From Plasmodium malariae (Eukaryota; Apicomplexa; Aconoidasida; Haemosporida; Plasmodiidae): a stretch of DNA of 64,000 bases. Below are positions 1 through 11,351 of this stretch, piece after piece. Below the pieces are notes generated by a model. It was given only the letters and a program-made list of their open reading frames with translations. It was not told where the DNA came from and made no database searches. Both the position numbers and the translations under genes were made by a program. Each line of letters opens with the position of its first letter. Position 1 is the stretch's first letter. The DNA lies in contig NC_041784.1 in the NCBI RefSeq assembly GCF_900090045.1, positions 720,501-784,500 of the forward strand, written 5' to 3'.

Positions 1-599
1 CTGGGTTAATAGTTGGATTAAGTTCATTAGTACGTGAACAAAAGGATTTAAAATGTTTTGAATATTTCTCCATATTCTGTTTTTGTCAGTTCACACAACA
101 AATGTTTGAATGTTTGGATGTGTGAGTATGTGAATATGCAAATGTATGAATGTGCATGTGCCAGTATTTATTCGAAATTGCTTAGCGACCAAATTGTTAT
201 TTCTCCCTTAAATTATAGGCTGCCGGATTAGCTATTGGAATTGTTGGTGATGCAGGTGTAAGAGCCAATGCGCAACAAAACAGACTGTTCATTGGAATGA
301 TTTTAATTCTTGTTTTTTCAGAAACCCTTGCATTATATGGTAAGTTTTTTTTTGTATATGATACACACAGAGTTTCCTTGGAATGAACGAACAGTTATGC
401 ATATAATATACACGCATAAACTTATATATATGTGTGTATATATACTTATATGTACATATATGTGTACATCCGTATTGTATCCCCCGACAGTTTTCGAACA
501 TCTCGTTTTTACATCCCTTTCCCTACAGGTTTAATTATCGGTATTTACATTTCCATATCAGAACCGACGAAGCTTTGCGCATCATATGCAACACAATAA
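1..599 (+). CDS. V-type ATPase 16-kDa proteolipid (subunit c), 3' part
   Basis: This is the C-terminal part of the proton-translocating c-ring subunit of the vacuolar ATPase. It is partial because the gene starts before the window. Three exons fit: 1-29, 219-339 and 529-599 (TAA), with GT-AG introns 30-218 and 340-528. The joined reading runs GLIVGLSSL, then [20 protein letters not shown], then [18 protein letters not shown], then LIIGIYISI, ending in ASYATQ. The segment [11 protein letters not shown] holds the membrane Glu that carries protons in this family. Both splice phases keep the family sequence unbroken, so the model is secure. The two short introns hold only AT-rich sequence. Confidence 0.95.
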
Positions 600-1626
600 C
601 TTTATTATTTTTTTTCTTTAACACAAAAGAGAAGAAGATTTATGGCGTATGTAATTAAGTTGAGATAAGAAGCACAAATAGCAGGCAGATTTTTGCAATT
701 ATATATTTGTTAACGATTTTATTTTTTAGTTTATGTTACGAGAAAAATCAGAGAAATAGCTTTTATGCATATATGCATAAATTGATAAAGGCTAAAATTT
801 TAATAGAGTAGAACTAAGCGTAGCTACAAAGGTGCGTGTAGTGAGAAGAGGGTAAAAAAAAAAAAAAGAAAAAACAATCAGTAGTAAAAATGATTTTTTT
901 TTTTTTTTTTTTAAATAATATAAATCAAAAAGTATATAATTACATTATGCATACACATGTGTATGCCTATTACATCATAAGAAGGCTTCTTAAAATGTTT
1001 AAACGATGATAACTTCTTTTTTTTTAAAATACACCCATTTTAAATAACAATGAACTTTCTATATGTTGCTAAAAGGGAGTTACATATTTAGTTTTATTTT
1101 GATACATATATAGATGTACATTATGTACTACTTTTATGTCAGTCTTTTTTATATTATTTTATTCTTATAATATTTTTTTTTTTTTTTAACTTCATACACC
1201 AATATAAACGTTAGTAAAAATAAAAAATGAAAAATTCTTGAATGAAAAAAAAAAAAAGTCGTCACAGTGGGGCTAGTCGTGGAACATGTCTGTGTATTGA
1301 TATATATATGTGCATACATAATACACATAAAAAAAAAGGGGAAAGAAAAATATACATCGATACTACTATTTGTTTGCGAACAATAAATATATTCCTTTAT
1401 GTGTGCTTAAAATATTTTTAAATAGATTAAAAAAATGCATTTGGAGGAAGCATTAAAATATGCGTAACGTCAAAAGATCGTACTTATTTTTTTAAAAATC
1501 GTATGTTGCATTGGGGTATCCTTTTCATTAATTGGGATATACAATATATGCACGAGATTGAATTATTCATGTATATATATTTTTTTCTTAAAAATACTGT
1601 AATTATATCTTGTTAAGTCATAAAAA
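600..1626. other. Intergenic, convergent 3' flanks
   Basis: This lies between the end of the V-ATPase gene (+) and the end of L14 (-). It holds poly-A and poly-T runs and short TA-rich stretches. I see no open frame with coding character and no RNA gene. It presumably carries both 3' UTRs. Confidence 0.6.
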
Positions 1627-2001
1627 TTAAAAAATGTACCTAGCCAAATTTCTACAATTATGTCTAGTTTCCATTGCAACAGGTCCTTTAATTTTTGTCG
1701 CCTTCAATTTATTTTTTGCTATAATAACAAATGCATTGTCATCAAATTTTATGTAACTGCCATCTTTTCTTTTAGTTTCTTTTTTTCTCCTTACAATAAT
1801 TCCTTTAGGAGTCTTTTCTGAAATACCACATTCGCTAGTTTTATCTCGTATAGACACTCTTATCCTATCTCCTATTTTTCCTGTACCCCATTTATTCTTT
1901 CCAATTCCAATTATACATGCCTTTATGACTCCACTGTTATCTGCACATCGGACCATGGACTGCCTCCAAAGACCACTAAAAAGTTGCGTTAGCCGTATCA
2001 T
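1627..2001 (-). CDS. Organellar ribosomal protein L14 (uL14)
   Basis: This single-exon gene encodes 124 aa of the bacterial-type uL14 family, a large-subunit protein that binds 23S-type rRNA near the factor-binding and inter-subunit face. Family hallmarks are visible: VRCADNSGVIKACIIGIG near the N-terminus, a basic IVRRKKETKRKDGSYIKFDD stretch in the middle, and NAFVIIAKNKLKATKIKGPV near the end. The length is typical of bacterial L14 (about 122 aa). It therefore belongs to the mitochondrion or apicoplast and not to the cytosolic L23 type. The short leader MIRLTQLFSGLWRQS could be a mitochondrial presequence, but this is an inference. The start is the first ATG and leaves the conserved domain complete. 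Confidence 0.93.
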   Translation of the reverse strand: MIRLTQLFSGLWRQSMVRCADNSGVIKACIIGIGKNKWGTGKIGDRIRVSIRDKTSECGISEKTPKGIIVRRKKETKRKDGSYIKFDDNAFVIIAKNKLKATKIKGPVAMETRHNCRNLARYIF

Positions 2002-3471
2002 TAATTACGGTTATGCAGTCAAGTACGCATAAATATACATATACATATATTTATACGTACATAATAAATTGTAGCGAAAAGATTTTATCTGTAAATTATG
2101 GTGCAACAACCTTTTATATTTTTTATTTTCTTCAGCGTAGTAAGAAAACCATGAAGCTGATTTTACTTAACTCTTTCCATTTAACAGTATAATTCAACAT
2201 GTAGTTTATGAGAACAAAAGGAAGAGAACAAATGTGTATTTTTTTTTTCTTTTTTTTTTATCTAGCCAAAATAGTAAAACATTTCATTTTTTTTTTTTTT
2301 TCTAGCTAAAATGGTAAAACGTTTTAATTTATTTTATTTTTTTTCTTTGATATATATTATCATGAAAAATGCAAAGTTGTCATTTTGAACTTAAGTTTAT
2401 ATTTACGTAAAGAGAAAAAATTTAGGGTAGTATAAGCCCTGGGTACATCTTCATAAAGCTGAAAACTTTCGAACGGAGAATGAATTGTTATCACACTTTC
2501 ACGTATACGTACAAATATTTATTTAAGTATTATGTGTACATATTTAATATTATTTTTGTGCTTATTTTAAAAAGGGTTACCCCTTCTATGTTTTTTTCCT
2601 TTTTTTAGTACTTTGTGATCGCCAAACTTTTTTTTCTATGTTCATTTTATGTTTTTAAAAAAGGCATTTCCTTAAAAATATTTTGCATGAATAATAAATT
2701 TCATGCATTACTGATACAAATGCTGCGTTATTTATGAATCATACTAATTTAAGCAGTTCACAGAACATGTATATTAAATTAAATGATAAAAACTAGTTTT
2801 TTAATCTTTTTCAATGTATGCGCAAGTATAACACATAGTTACTTTTGCGTAATGTAAATATATAAAAATTTGTAAATTTTACGAAACATTTATTTTTGTA
2901 CGAAATCAAATTCGAAAGTTAAGAATAAATACCCATAATCAACGGAATAAAATTTATTTTGAAAAAGAAGGGTGCATATTTTAGTAATCCTTACTAATAT
3001 CAAAGGTGCTGTTATCAAATGTTTCATGATAAATGAATACACGTAACGTGGAAATTATGAATAAGGATGCGGTAACGTTTTTTAAACAAAAAGGAATAGA
3101 GATTACTACTATTACATATATATATATATATATATATATACGTATTTCGTTATACACATGTCTACTTAACTGTGCATGGTGCACCATTCACAGTTCAGAA
3201 ACATACGCACTACACACATTTACACCACAAGAAGTTTTCGTTCATCCTACGGGGAAAACGGGAATATACGTAAAACGTTTTGCGCACTATTGTTTATTTG
3301 GTTTAACTAAGCAGCCTTTGTAAGGTGCCTCTTGGCCATGCGCATGTATATATAAGTATAAACACATGTACACATATTTACACGTATTTACACATACAAG
3401 AATATAGTTATATGGAATAAAATGAGGAGAGGTAGGTAATATGAAAAAAAAAAAGAAAAAAAAAAGGTTCT
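2002..3471. other. Intergenic between L14 and SLBP
   Basis: This is about 1.5 kb between two minus-strand genes: the upstream side of L14 and the downstream side of SLBP. It contains T-runs at 2237-2300, a (TA)n tract at 3115-3140 and AT-rich sequence. The small open frames across the TA tract, on both strands, translate to low-complexity YIYIY peptides and are not supported as genes. Confidence 0.55.
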
Positions 3472-4365
3472 CTAAAAACGCACCATAAAACCTTTTTTCT
3501 TTTGTTTTTCATAATTATTCTTTATCGTCACGTCGGAAAAATGCAAATATTTGGAGGCCTCTATTTTTTGGTTCCTGATATATTCAATTATTTGATCTTT
3601 TTTGTTAAGAGGATAATTACTTTGGACTTGCTTCTTCTTTGTTAAATAAATAACAATATCATTTTCCCCAATTTTACTTTCTTTTCCGTTTCTCAAATTA
3701 TAATCATTGGGCATAAGATATAGACAATAATATTTTTCAAATAAGTGTTCATATTTTTTAGTATAATAATCTTTTAACGAAATTAGAGATTTTTCTAAAT
3801 AATCTTGCCTAATAATAATAAACTCATTATTTATTATAGTACCACTAAAATTTTGTGGAAGAAACAATATTGGTATATCTATAATTTTATTATTATGTTC
3901 ATTATAATTATTAGTATTTTCTGAAATTAATAAAATGTTTTTTAATGTCTTATCTGAAAGTTCTTCATTTCTTTTTTTCAAATTATTAATTTCAATCTGA
4001 CTTAGTTCAGGTAATTTTAATTTAGATAAATAATCATTTTTTTCGGAAGTTGACAAACTACATATATATCTGTGAACTTCATCAGATATATTACCCCATG
4101 CATGAACTTGTTTTCTCCATTTTTTCATTTCCTTATTCCACTGAGATAAACTCAGTTTTTTATCGATTCTAGGTGTTTCTGGGTGCCAATCATTTTTTAA
4201 ATTCTCACTCCTTTCTTTTTTTGGCACAGCATTTATATATCTTTCATATGATATCAAGCGCTTCGTTAAACTAATATTCTTAAGTCTTTGATTTATTTGT
4301 GCTTTGCTTAACTGGTTGTTCACATTTTTATATTTGTTTCTCTGAAAATTTAATCTTTCGCTCAT
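3472..4365 (-). CDS. SLBP: Histone RNA stem-loop-binding protein (SLBP)
   Basis: The predicted protein has 297 aa. SLBP binds the 3' stem-loop of replication-dependent histone mRNAs and controls their processing, stability and translation. The family RNA-binding domain lies at about residues 30-95. It has SLTKRLISYERYINAVPKKE followed by DWHPETPRIDKK and then SQWNKEMKKWRKQVHAWGN. This matches the animal pattern Y..YI..VP..R, HPKTPN.., W..Q.K.WR..LH.W. The TP dipeptide (phosphorylated Thr in animals) is kept. The remaining 200 residues are Asn/Lys-rich and I do not recognise them. The gene is a single exon with its start at the first ATG, next to a T-run. The family assignment rests on the motif; cellular role is inferred. 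Confidence 0.88.
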   Translation of the reverse strand: MSERLNFQRNKYKNVNNQLSKAQINQRLKNISLTKRLISYERYINAVPKKERSENLKNDWHPETPRIDKKLSLSQWNKEMKKWRKQVHAWGNISDEVHRYICSLSTSEKNDYLSKLKLPELSQIEINNLKKRNEELSDKTLKNILLISENTNNYNEHNNKIIDIPILFLPQNFSGTIINNEFIIIRQDYLEKSLISLKDYYTKKYEHLFEKYYCLYLMPNDYNLRNGKESKIGENDIVIYLTKKKQVQSNYPLNKKDQIIEYIRNQKIEASKYLHFSDVTIKNNYEKQKKKGFMVRF

Positions 4366-6031
4366 TTCGTCAAATAAGCTATAATTTTTTTTTTTTTTTT
4401 TTTTTTTTTTACGTTATATTTAAATTTAACTGTAATATTAGCCAACAAGAACATTTAGATATTTGTTTAACAAAAGCTATGAACTAAATAACAGAATGTA
4501 TTTATTTACAGATAAGTGAATAATATTTTAAGAAGCATTATTGTTAATTATGTGCATAAGATTTATTTATTCGTTGCATAATTGCATTATATGTATGAAT
4601 TATAAGCAGCTTTTTTATTATGTTAGTAGAGTGCATACATTACAGCTTAACGTGTCAACAGAGCAGTGTAATGGAGTACATAAGAGAAAAAAAAAAAAAA
4701 AAAAAAAAATCTTCCAAATATGATATGCATATGCTCATGAGGTTTTATCTGTTACAAAATTTGAATAAACATGTATAGAATAAACTTACCATTTTTAATT
4801 ATATAGCGCTTTTTATATTTGTACAAGCGTATGTACCACCTAAGATTTTTGAAATGAACAAATGTATGTGTACATTTTATTACTTTTTCTTGAACTTTAT
4901 ATTTTTATTATTATTTACGAAATGGATAAAGATAATAATTTTCATTTCTTTTCTTTAAGGGAAATCACAAAATAGGCCTTTAAATTTTATGGAAAAAATT
5001 ATTCTAAAATATAAACCACTGCACATACATATGTGCATACATGAGTTATACATGTGCACATATATACACACATATTAATACATACGCACATGTACACACA
5101 TCCACGTAATACGCAGTAGTTATTTTAAGGCACACGTTAATGGTTCTCCAAAAGGTCTCCTACAAAAAGTTGTACATTTTAAAAAAAAAAAAAATTGTCC
5201 TCTTCACATGTTATTTTAGAAAAAGTATTGAGTGTAGTTAAAAATTATGATGAATGGAAAAAATGGAAAAATGGAAAAATGAAAAAACGGAAAAATGGAA
5301 AAATGAAAAAACGGAAAAATGGAAAAATGAAAAAACGGAAAAATGGAAAAATGAAAAAACGGAAAAATGGAAAAATGAAAAAACGGAAAAATGGAAAAAT
5401 GGAAAAATGGAAAAACGGAAAAATGGAAAAATTACAAAATTACAAAATTAAAAACATAAGCATTACATCGTCTATTTACGCCGTACATTTATTTATACGT
5501 TATACGCATATGTAAATAGTTAATTAGACAATTTTAATACTAACTTATTATTTCAAATTATGTGTTAATGCTCACCACTTTTTAATCACATAATATTTCT
5601 TCTTTTGAGATACGAAATGAGCAGTTATAACGTATCTATTATTACACGTTTTGGTAATATTCTCAATTTTAATAATATAGCTATTTTATTTTATTTTATT
5701 TATTTATTTTTTTTATATAATATCACATTAACAGGCAAGAAAAAAAAACAAAAAAAGAATATAATTTTTTTCAAATTAGTAAAATAATAAAATAAATAGC
5801 TTTTTAACAAATGAAAAAAAAAAAAAAAAAAAAAAATAGCCAAAAATAATTTTCTATTTTACTTTATTAGTTTATTTTTAGAACTTTGCAACTTTGCCAC
5901 TTTACAACTTTACAACTTTACAACAGTTATATATAGCCATGCAAAACACAATAATTTGATTTGGTTCTTTTATTTCGAGCGTTTCATAAGGCAAAACATA
6001 AACATATATACATACATATATACATACATAC

Positions 6032-6070
<39 letters not shown>

Positions 6071-6579
6071 TATATAACAAAATAAAAGTAAATAAAAGAA
6101 TATGAAATAAATTATTCTCTTGGAAAAATACTTCTTTTCCTTTTGCTTTCTCACACATTTAAAGTGGTGCTCCATTTTTTATCATTTTTTTGTGAGAGTT
6201 GCTTTATTTTCCTTTTTTTCTTAAAATAATTAAAATAACGTTTTCACAATAAATAGTAAAAGGTGCAGATATGTTTAAATTCTTTAAGTTAAATTTTTTC
6301 CGTAATTCCACATATCACCTCACTAAGTTACCTTTTTTGGATTAAATTTTTACCTTACACTTTTCCTTAATTTTTTGCTTTTCACTTTTTCGTCAACTTT
6401 TTACGCCCCTCTTTTGCATTAAACTGTTACGTTAAATGATACGTTAACTGGTAAGTTAAATTTTTTCTTTTAATCTTTCCTTTAAACCGCACGTTAAGCT
6501 TTTTAGTTGTCATTTTATTTTTACTACGATCAGTACCTCTATACCTACTGTTGTAACTGCCTAATTATTACTAATAATA
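4366..6579. other. Intergenic, divergent promoter region of SLBP and the next gene
   Basis: This is about 2.2 kb between SLBP (-) and the four-exon gene starting at 6580 (+). It holds several poly-A and poly-T tracts (4385-4410, 4686-4709, 5818-5836), a 24-bp minisatellite (5254-5440) and a TA tract (6035-6075). Open frames in it are repeat translations. Both genes' promoters should lie here, but no specific site can be identified. Confidence 0.55.
5254..5440. repeat. 24-bp minisatellite (A/G-rich)
   Basis: The unit is made of alternating GGAAAAAT and GAAAAAAC blocks. It repeats about five times and then decays to shorter GGAAAAAT units. In one plus-strand frame it translates to an 8-residue KNGKMKKR repeat inside an open frame from 5195 to 5515. 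That frame has no non-repeat coding sequence to support it. Confidence 0.85.
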
Positions 6580-6675
6580 ATGGACTGTACGAATGTATCA
6601 GATAAAGGTAATTGCAAAAATACCTATGCAAGTTGCGCATAATTCTTTTTTTTATTTTTATAATTTTAAACTGTT

Positions 6676-6722
<47 letters not shown>

Positions 6723-7250
6723 CTCATTTTTTTTAATGAAAACATGAACAGACATGAAACCGGATGTAAAAAACTCGTCTGAGAAAGATACATCAAATGT
6801 GTCGGTAAAGTTGGAGAAGTTAGAAAATGGTAGCAAATCCGAAAATGGTAGCAAATCCGAAAATGGTAACAAATCCGAAAATGGTAACAAATCCGAAAAT
6901 GGTAACAAATCCGAAAATGGTAGCAAATCCGAAAATGGTAGCAAATCCGAAAATGGTAACAAATCCGAAAATATTAACATGTCAGAAAAATTGACCACAT
7001 TAGAAAAACTATATGAATCAAGGAAACTGTTCATGTCCGATAAATTATATTCTCAAGAAAAAAATATTGACAATTACGATATGAATAGTTATGAGAAAAA
7101 TAAGTACAGGAAATATCTTCAAAATTCTAGTGATGAATATTCTATTCAGCATATGCAAAAATTTTTGAAGTAACCAGAAAAAAAAAAAAGAAAAAAAAAC
7201 ACAAGGATACGAATTTATGTATATTATTTTGGGCAAAGACAATTGAATAT

Positions 7251-7322
<72 letters not shown>

Positions 7323-7965
7323 CCCTTTTTATTCCTTCATTTTGCGTTAATACTTTTACTCCCATTTACAGGCATGGAATTGCAGATAATGGAATTCGAA
7401 TAATGACAACAAATAATTGCTCATGGTGAGATCCTTAATAGAACTAAAACTAGAGTATTATTTTTTCTTACGTGTACCCAACAAGTGCGTTGTGTATAAG
7501 TATGTGTATGAGTATGTGTATGCGCATGTGTATGAGTATGTGTATGCGCATGTGTATGCGCATGTATATGTGTGTGTATATACATATATATAATTCATTA
7601 TTGATGTAGAAATATCTGGGCTCATTTTTTCTATATTTTTTTTTTTTTTTCTACTTTTGCACATATAATTACATATTAATATTTTTAGGTACTATAATTA
7701 TTATAAAGCAACAAAAACATGTTCTCCACCCATTAAAGAACTTACGGAAGGGACTACCGTTGATTATTATTACTATACTACTCCTTTTTCTACACAAATA
7801 GGAAACATTAACTTGGTAATGATGCACAGTCAAGTAAATTTTGAAGATGGAACATGTACCCCCACTGATAGAGATTTCAAAATGAATGCAGTAACTCCTC
7901 AGATGATAAAAGAAGCGAAAATGAAATCTGTAAAATATAAAAAGGAGTACATAGATTGGATTTAA
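6580..7965 (+). CDS. Conserved-looking protein of unknown function, four exons
   Basis: Four exons join in phase: 6580-6607, 6752-7169, 7372-7425 and 7689-7965 (TAA), with GT-AG introns. The product is 258 aa. Exon 1 encodes MDCTNVSDK. Exon 2 carries a hexapeptide repeat (NGSKSE or NGNKSE, about nine copies) and a charged region. Exon 3 encodes HGIADNGIRIMTTNNCS. Exon 4 encodes a Tyr-rich segment (WYYNYYKATKTC) and ends in KEYIDWI. The complex, repeat-free C-terminal 115 residues look like a conserved domain, but I do not recognise the family. There is no signal peptide or membrane segment. The intron 2 acceptor follows a T-tract of about 65 nt. Splice phases agree at all three junctions, which supports the model. 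Confidence 0.75.
6833..6975 (+). repeat. 18-bp coding repeat (NGSKSE/NGNKSE)
   Basis: About nine tandem copies of an 18-bp unit (GAAAATGGTARCAAATCC) lie inside exon 2 of the unknown four-exon gene. The only common variation swaps Ser and Asn. The copies are nearly identical, which implies recent expansion. Confidence 0.9.
7254..7318. repeat. Uninterrupted poly-T tract of about 65 nt
   Basis: This homopolymer lies in intron 2 of the four-exon gene, 50 nt before the acceptor at 7370-7371. It is the longest pure homopolymer in the window, so its exact length may not be reliable. Confidence 0.9.
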
Positions 7966-9091
7966 AAAAGGAGGAGAGCAAAGGAAAAGAAAGGAAGGAA
8001 AAAACAACGAATAGGAGGACCATCATTTACTCTCCCCTTCTTCAAAAATGTGTTCCAACTTGAAGACATACTATCACAAATCGTCTACATAAAGAAAGAT
8101 GTGCATCGTGATTGCATTAAAATTTAAAAAAAATTTTGATTAATACAGTTCTTCTTTTAATTTAGTTTAATTTGACATAATTTAATTTTATTTTTATTAT
8201 TTATTTTTTTTTTTTTTACGTATATTTTTTTTTATATTTATCCTATATCATTCTTCTATGTATGATCTTGCATATCCCAATTCATTTTAGTATCCTTTTT
8301 CCCTCCTTCTTACTCCTAATTATGATTTTTTTTTTTTTTTCTTTTCTACATTTTTAACATATATTATATGAGCCCTTACTTTATTTTCATGTACATATAA
8401 TGTTTAAGTAATTAACCCATAATAAACTTATTTTTTTTTTTAATTTTTACTTTTATTTTGCTCTCAGCTTTTCACTTAACAATTAAGGAGTATACAATTC
8501 AATCAATAAATTTGTTTTTGCTAATCAGTGATATTCCATAAACTCCTTTCACTCATACTATATCTTCTACTCTAAGTAGCTCTTACCCTCCTAGTCCTTA
8601 TGCGAAAACTTTGATATTTACAATTTTTTATGTAACACTGTTCAAAATATTTCATAACGAGGAGCATATAATTCGTGTGATTGAGTGGAATCCACTTTGT
8701 ACTTCTTAGAATAAATCTGTTTTGAAATTAGAGAAATACGCACGTGCGTTCATGTACATATATACGTGTATGTTAATGTGTATGTTAATGTGTATGTTAA
8801 TGTGTATGTTAATGTGTATGTTAATGTGTATGTGTATGTATATATTCATGTATATATTCATGTATATATATTTTTATGATTAATTTTTCCTCTTCTATTA
8901 CTTCTATTACTACTACTGTTTTTTTTTTTTCCCATTTGAAGAGAGATTTATCTTTTATCCTCTTTCACTACAGTTCAGTGATAAAAATGAAATAAAATGT
9001 TCTTTATTTTTAAGCATTTAAAAGGGTTAACTATTTGTAGGGAAGGGCAGTTGGGGAAAGGAATTCCCAGTGTATTTACACTTGCATATTT

Positions 9092-9124
<33 letters not shown>

Positions 9125-9412
9125 TGTGCTCATGCTTTTTTTGGATGCATTAGTGAATACTTATATAATATATATACTTATACAAAATTTGTCAATATTT
9201 TTTAATGTTTTTTTTTTTTTTTGTCGATTCTAAATTATTTAGAGTAGATCTTATTAAACTATATCTTTTCTCTTTTGTCCCGTCTTTTTATCCATTTTGT
9301 ACTTATTTATTTTTTTATTTTTTATTTTTATTTGTTTCATTGTAGAAATATTTCTTTGGCATATGAACAAAAATTAACATAATATTTTGTTACCCTTAAC
9401 TCTGTATTCAAA
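7966..9412. other. Intergenic with a 12-bp repeat
   Basis: This is about 1.45 kb without a convincing gene. It has T-tracts and a short repeat of TGTATGTTAATG units at about 8770-8830. The stretch 8460-8760 is less monotonous than its surroundings and may be transcribed UTR, but I see no open frame. Confidence 0.5.
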
Positions 9413-9706
9413 ATGAATAATTTAATATTTTTTTTTTTTTTTTTTTTTTCAAGTTCGTTATTACTATCAACAGTTAGTTGTGATAAAGCAAAAATTTTAC
9501 CTTTAGGTGATATAATATCTGGTGTTGCGGATATAGCTAATGTGATAGCCCCTAAAAAGGAAGAAGTAGTTGAGTCTATCTCTGAATCTATTCCTAAAAT
9601 TAATTTAAAAATTGTACCATCAAAAAAATTAAATATTACCAAGAATGATATTATATTTTTATTATCTCAACTTAGACAAGAAATTAGGAGACAGGTTACT
9701 AAATAA
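9413..9706 (+). CDS. Small putative secreted protein
   Basis: This encodes 97 aa. The N-terminus is MNNLI, then a Phe run encoded by a poly-T tract, then [12 protein letters not shown], which resembles a signal peptide with cleavage near the Cys. The mature part of about 70 residues has ordinary composition ([20 protein letters not shown], then [10 protein letters not shown]) and ends with a charged amphipathic stretch [16 protein letters not shown] do not recognise the family. The start is the first ATG (context AAAATGAAT). The Phe run could hide a homopolymer length error or part of an intron acceptor. If so, the true N-terminus would differ. The complex C-terminal half favours a real gene. 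Confidence 0.6.
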
Positions 9707-10722
9707 ATAAAATAAAATAAAAATAAAATTTTTTTTTTTTTTGTAATGCCATTTTAAAATTAAGGCAACAACGATATGCTAAATTTTTTTTTGAATTTTT
9801 TGCAGGTTGGAATATTACAAGGTGCGCAAGAGTGTAAAAAAAGGGAAGAAAAAAGGAGCAAAATAAGGAAAAGAAAAAAAAAAAAAAAAAAAAAATTATG
9901 TGTATAAAAAAAGCGGGAGGGATTTTTTTTTTATAAAACGAAAGCTGTTGTTCTAAATGTGTTCTGAGCGAATGTATATATATATGTATACATATACGCA
10001 TACATGTACATGTACATCTACTTATGTACCTCTTTTTGTACTCGTGTGGGCATATATTTACGTATATATGCACGTGCGAACAGACGAACTCGAGGAAAAA
10101 GAAAGGATGAGGGAAAGGTCTGCCTCCATTTGGTCAAGTAGCAATTCTGCTGTTTATTTCCCCAAACAAAGTAATACAAGATATAAAAAAGAAAAACCAA
10201 AATTGGCTTCTACGATTTTGCACTCCTGTCTTTTATTTATATTGCTTCATTTATATTGCTTTATTTATATTGCTTTATTTATATTGCTTTATTTATATTG
10301 CTTTATTTATATTGCTTTATTTATATTGCTTTATTTATATTGCTTTATTTATATTGCTTTATTTATATTGCTTTATTTATATTACTTTATTTATATTACT
10401 TTATTTATATTACTTTGTTTATTTTATTTTATTAATTTTATTACATAGTCGATATTTTTTTTCCCGCATACCCCGTTTCATCAAATACATTTTGAATATT
10501 ACTTTTGTCAAATTGGTAGGGGACAACAAGGAGAACGTAAATTATAAAACAAGTTTATGTAAAGGGGAATTACTGCATAACGCTAATATATAATATTTAA
10601 TTTTTTTCAAATCCCTGTATTTGCACACGTTTACATGTAGCTGCATGTATATGTATATGTATGTATATGAGCGAGCTTAGTTTTTTTTTTTTTTTTTTTT
10701 TTTTTTTTCACAGGTGGACAAT
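9707..10722. other. Intergenic or 5' region of the SNARE-like gene
   Basis: This holds poly-A tracts, a 14-bp minisatellite and a long T-tract just before the acceptor-like CAG at 10711-10713. The stretch 10090-10200 has mixed codons and could include an upstream exon of the next gene, but no join could be established. Confidence 0.4.
10227..10412. repeat. 14-bp minisatellite
   Basis: About 13 tandem copies of a unit ATTGCTTTATTTAT occur, with the last copies changed to ATTACTTTATTTAT. The translated frame is a hydrophobic [12 protein letters not shown] repeat, which is an artefact of the period. Confidence 0.9.
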
Positions 10723-11351
10723 ATGGAAGAGGATGAAAAAGAGGAAATAGAGGATTTGTTAGACTCCTTAAATAAGGTACTAAATGTGAATGTGGTTATA
10801 AAAATTTTACATTTATCATACAATTAACTGGAAACATATGTACACATTTAACCCGTTGCATTGTTTACATTGTTACAGATAGGTAAGGATGAACAAGAGA
10901 AAAAAGAAGAAAATCTATCATACGATATAGAAATTAATGACAGGAAAAATTTGGACAATAATGGAGAAAGCGGTCTACAAAATGGACCGCAATTTAGACA
11001 AAAGACTTTCAGAAATGGTAACAGTAAAACACAAGTATCTCCATGTTCATTCATCTGTTTATTCATCCTTACACTCACCCGTTTACCCATTTCTATGCCT
11101 TTTCATTTTTTACATGCGTACCTATACGCACGCACATATATATATATATATATATATATATGTACGAATATCCGCATTTACACATGCCTATAAATGTTCC
11201 ATTTACCCAAATTATTAGGACCTATAAGAAGGCCGTGAATGCAAATATGGATTTAATAGCATGTAAAAGATTCCTGTTCATTTTTTTTCTATTGTTTCTC
11301 TTTTTATTCCTCTTATCTTTATTTAAAAGAACTGTAAGGGCAAGGATATAA
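10723..11351 (+). CDS. Tail-anchored SNARE-like protein (USE1/Qc type), frame switch
   Basis: Exons 10723-10776, 10879-11034 and 11219-11351 (TAA) have good GT-AG sites. Exon 1 encodes [18 protein letters not shown]. Exon 2 begins in frame as [20 protein letters not shown], then DRKNLDN. A frame shifted by one base continues as [19 protein letters not shown] and joins exon 3 as [18 protein letters not shown], followed by about 18 hydrophobic residues and KRTVRARI. Together this forms a SNARE heptad helix plus a C-terminal membrane anchor. Asp (10939-10941) sits at the zero layer, with Leu, Met and Val at +4, +7 and +11. Asp at this layer is known for USE1/Slt1 (ER retrograde fusion). One extra A near 10960 would explain the break. 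A frame-preserving model uses acceptor 11227-11228 but loses the heptads. Exons upstream of 10714 are possible. Confidence 0.5.

Noticed and set aside
5195..5515. 106-codon frame rich in KNGKMKKR
   Set aside because: Nearly all of it is the 24-bp minisatellite and flanks are non-coding in character.
9957..10593. Frames of 163 and 107 codons across the 14-bp repeat
   Set aside because: The hydrophobic [12 protein letters not shown] periodicity is dictated by the 14-bp unit. The non-repeat ends do not join to known exons.
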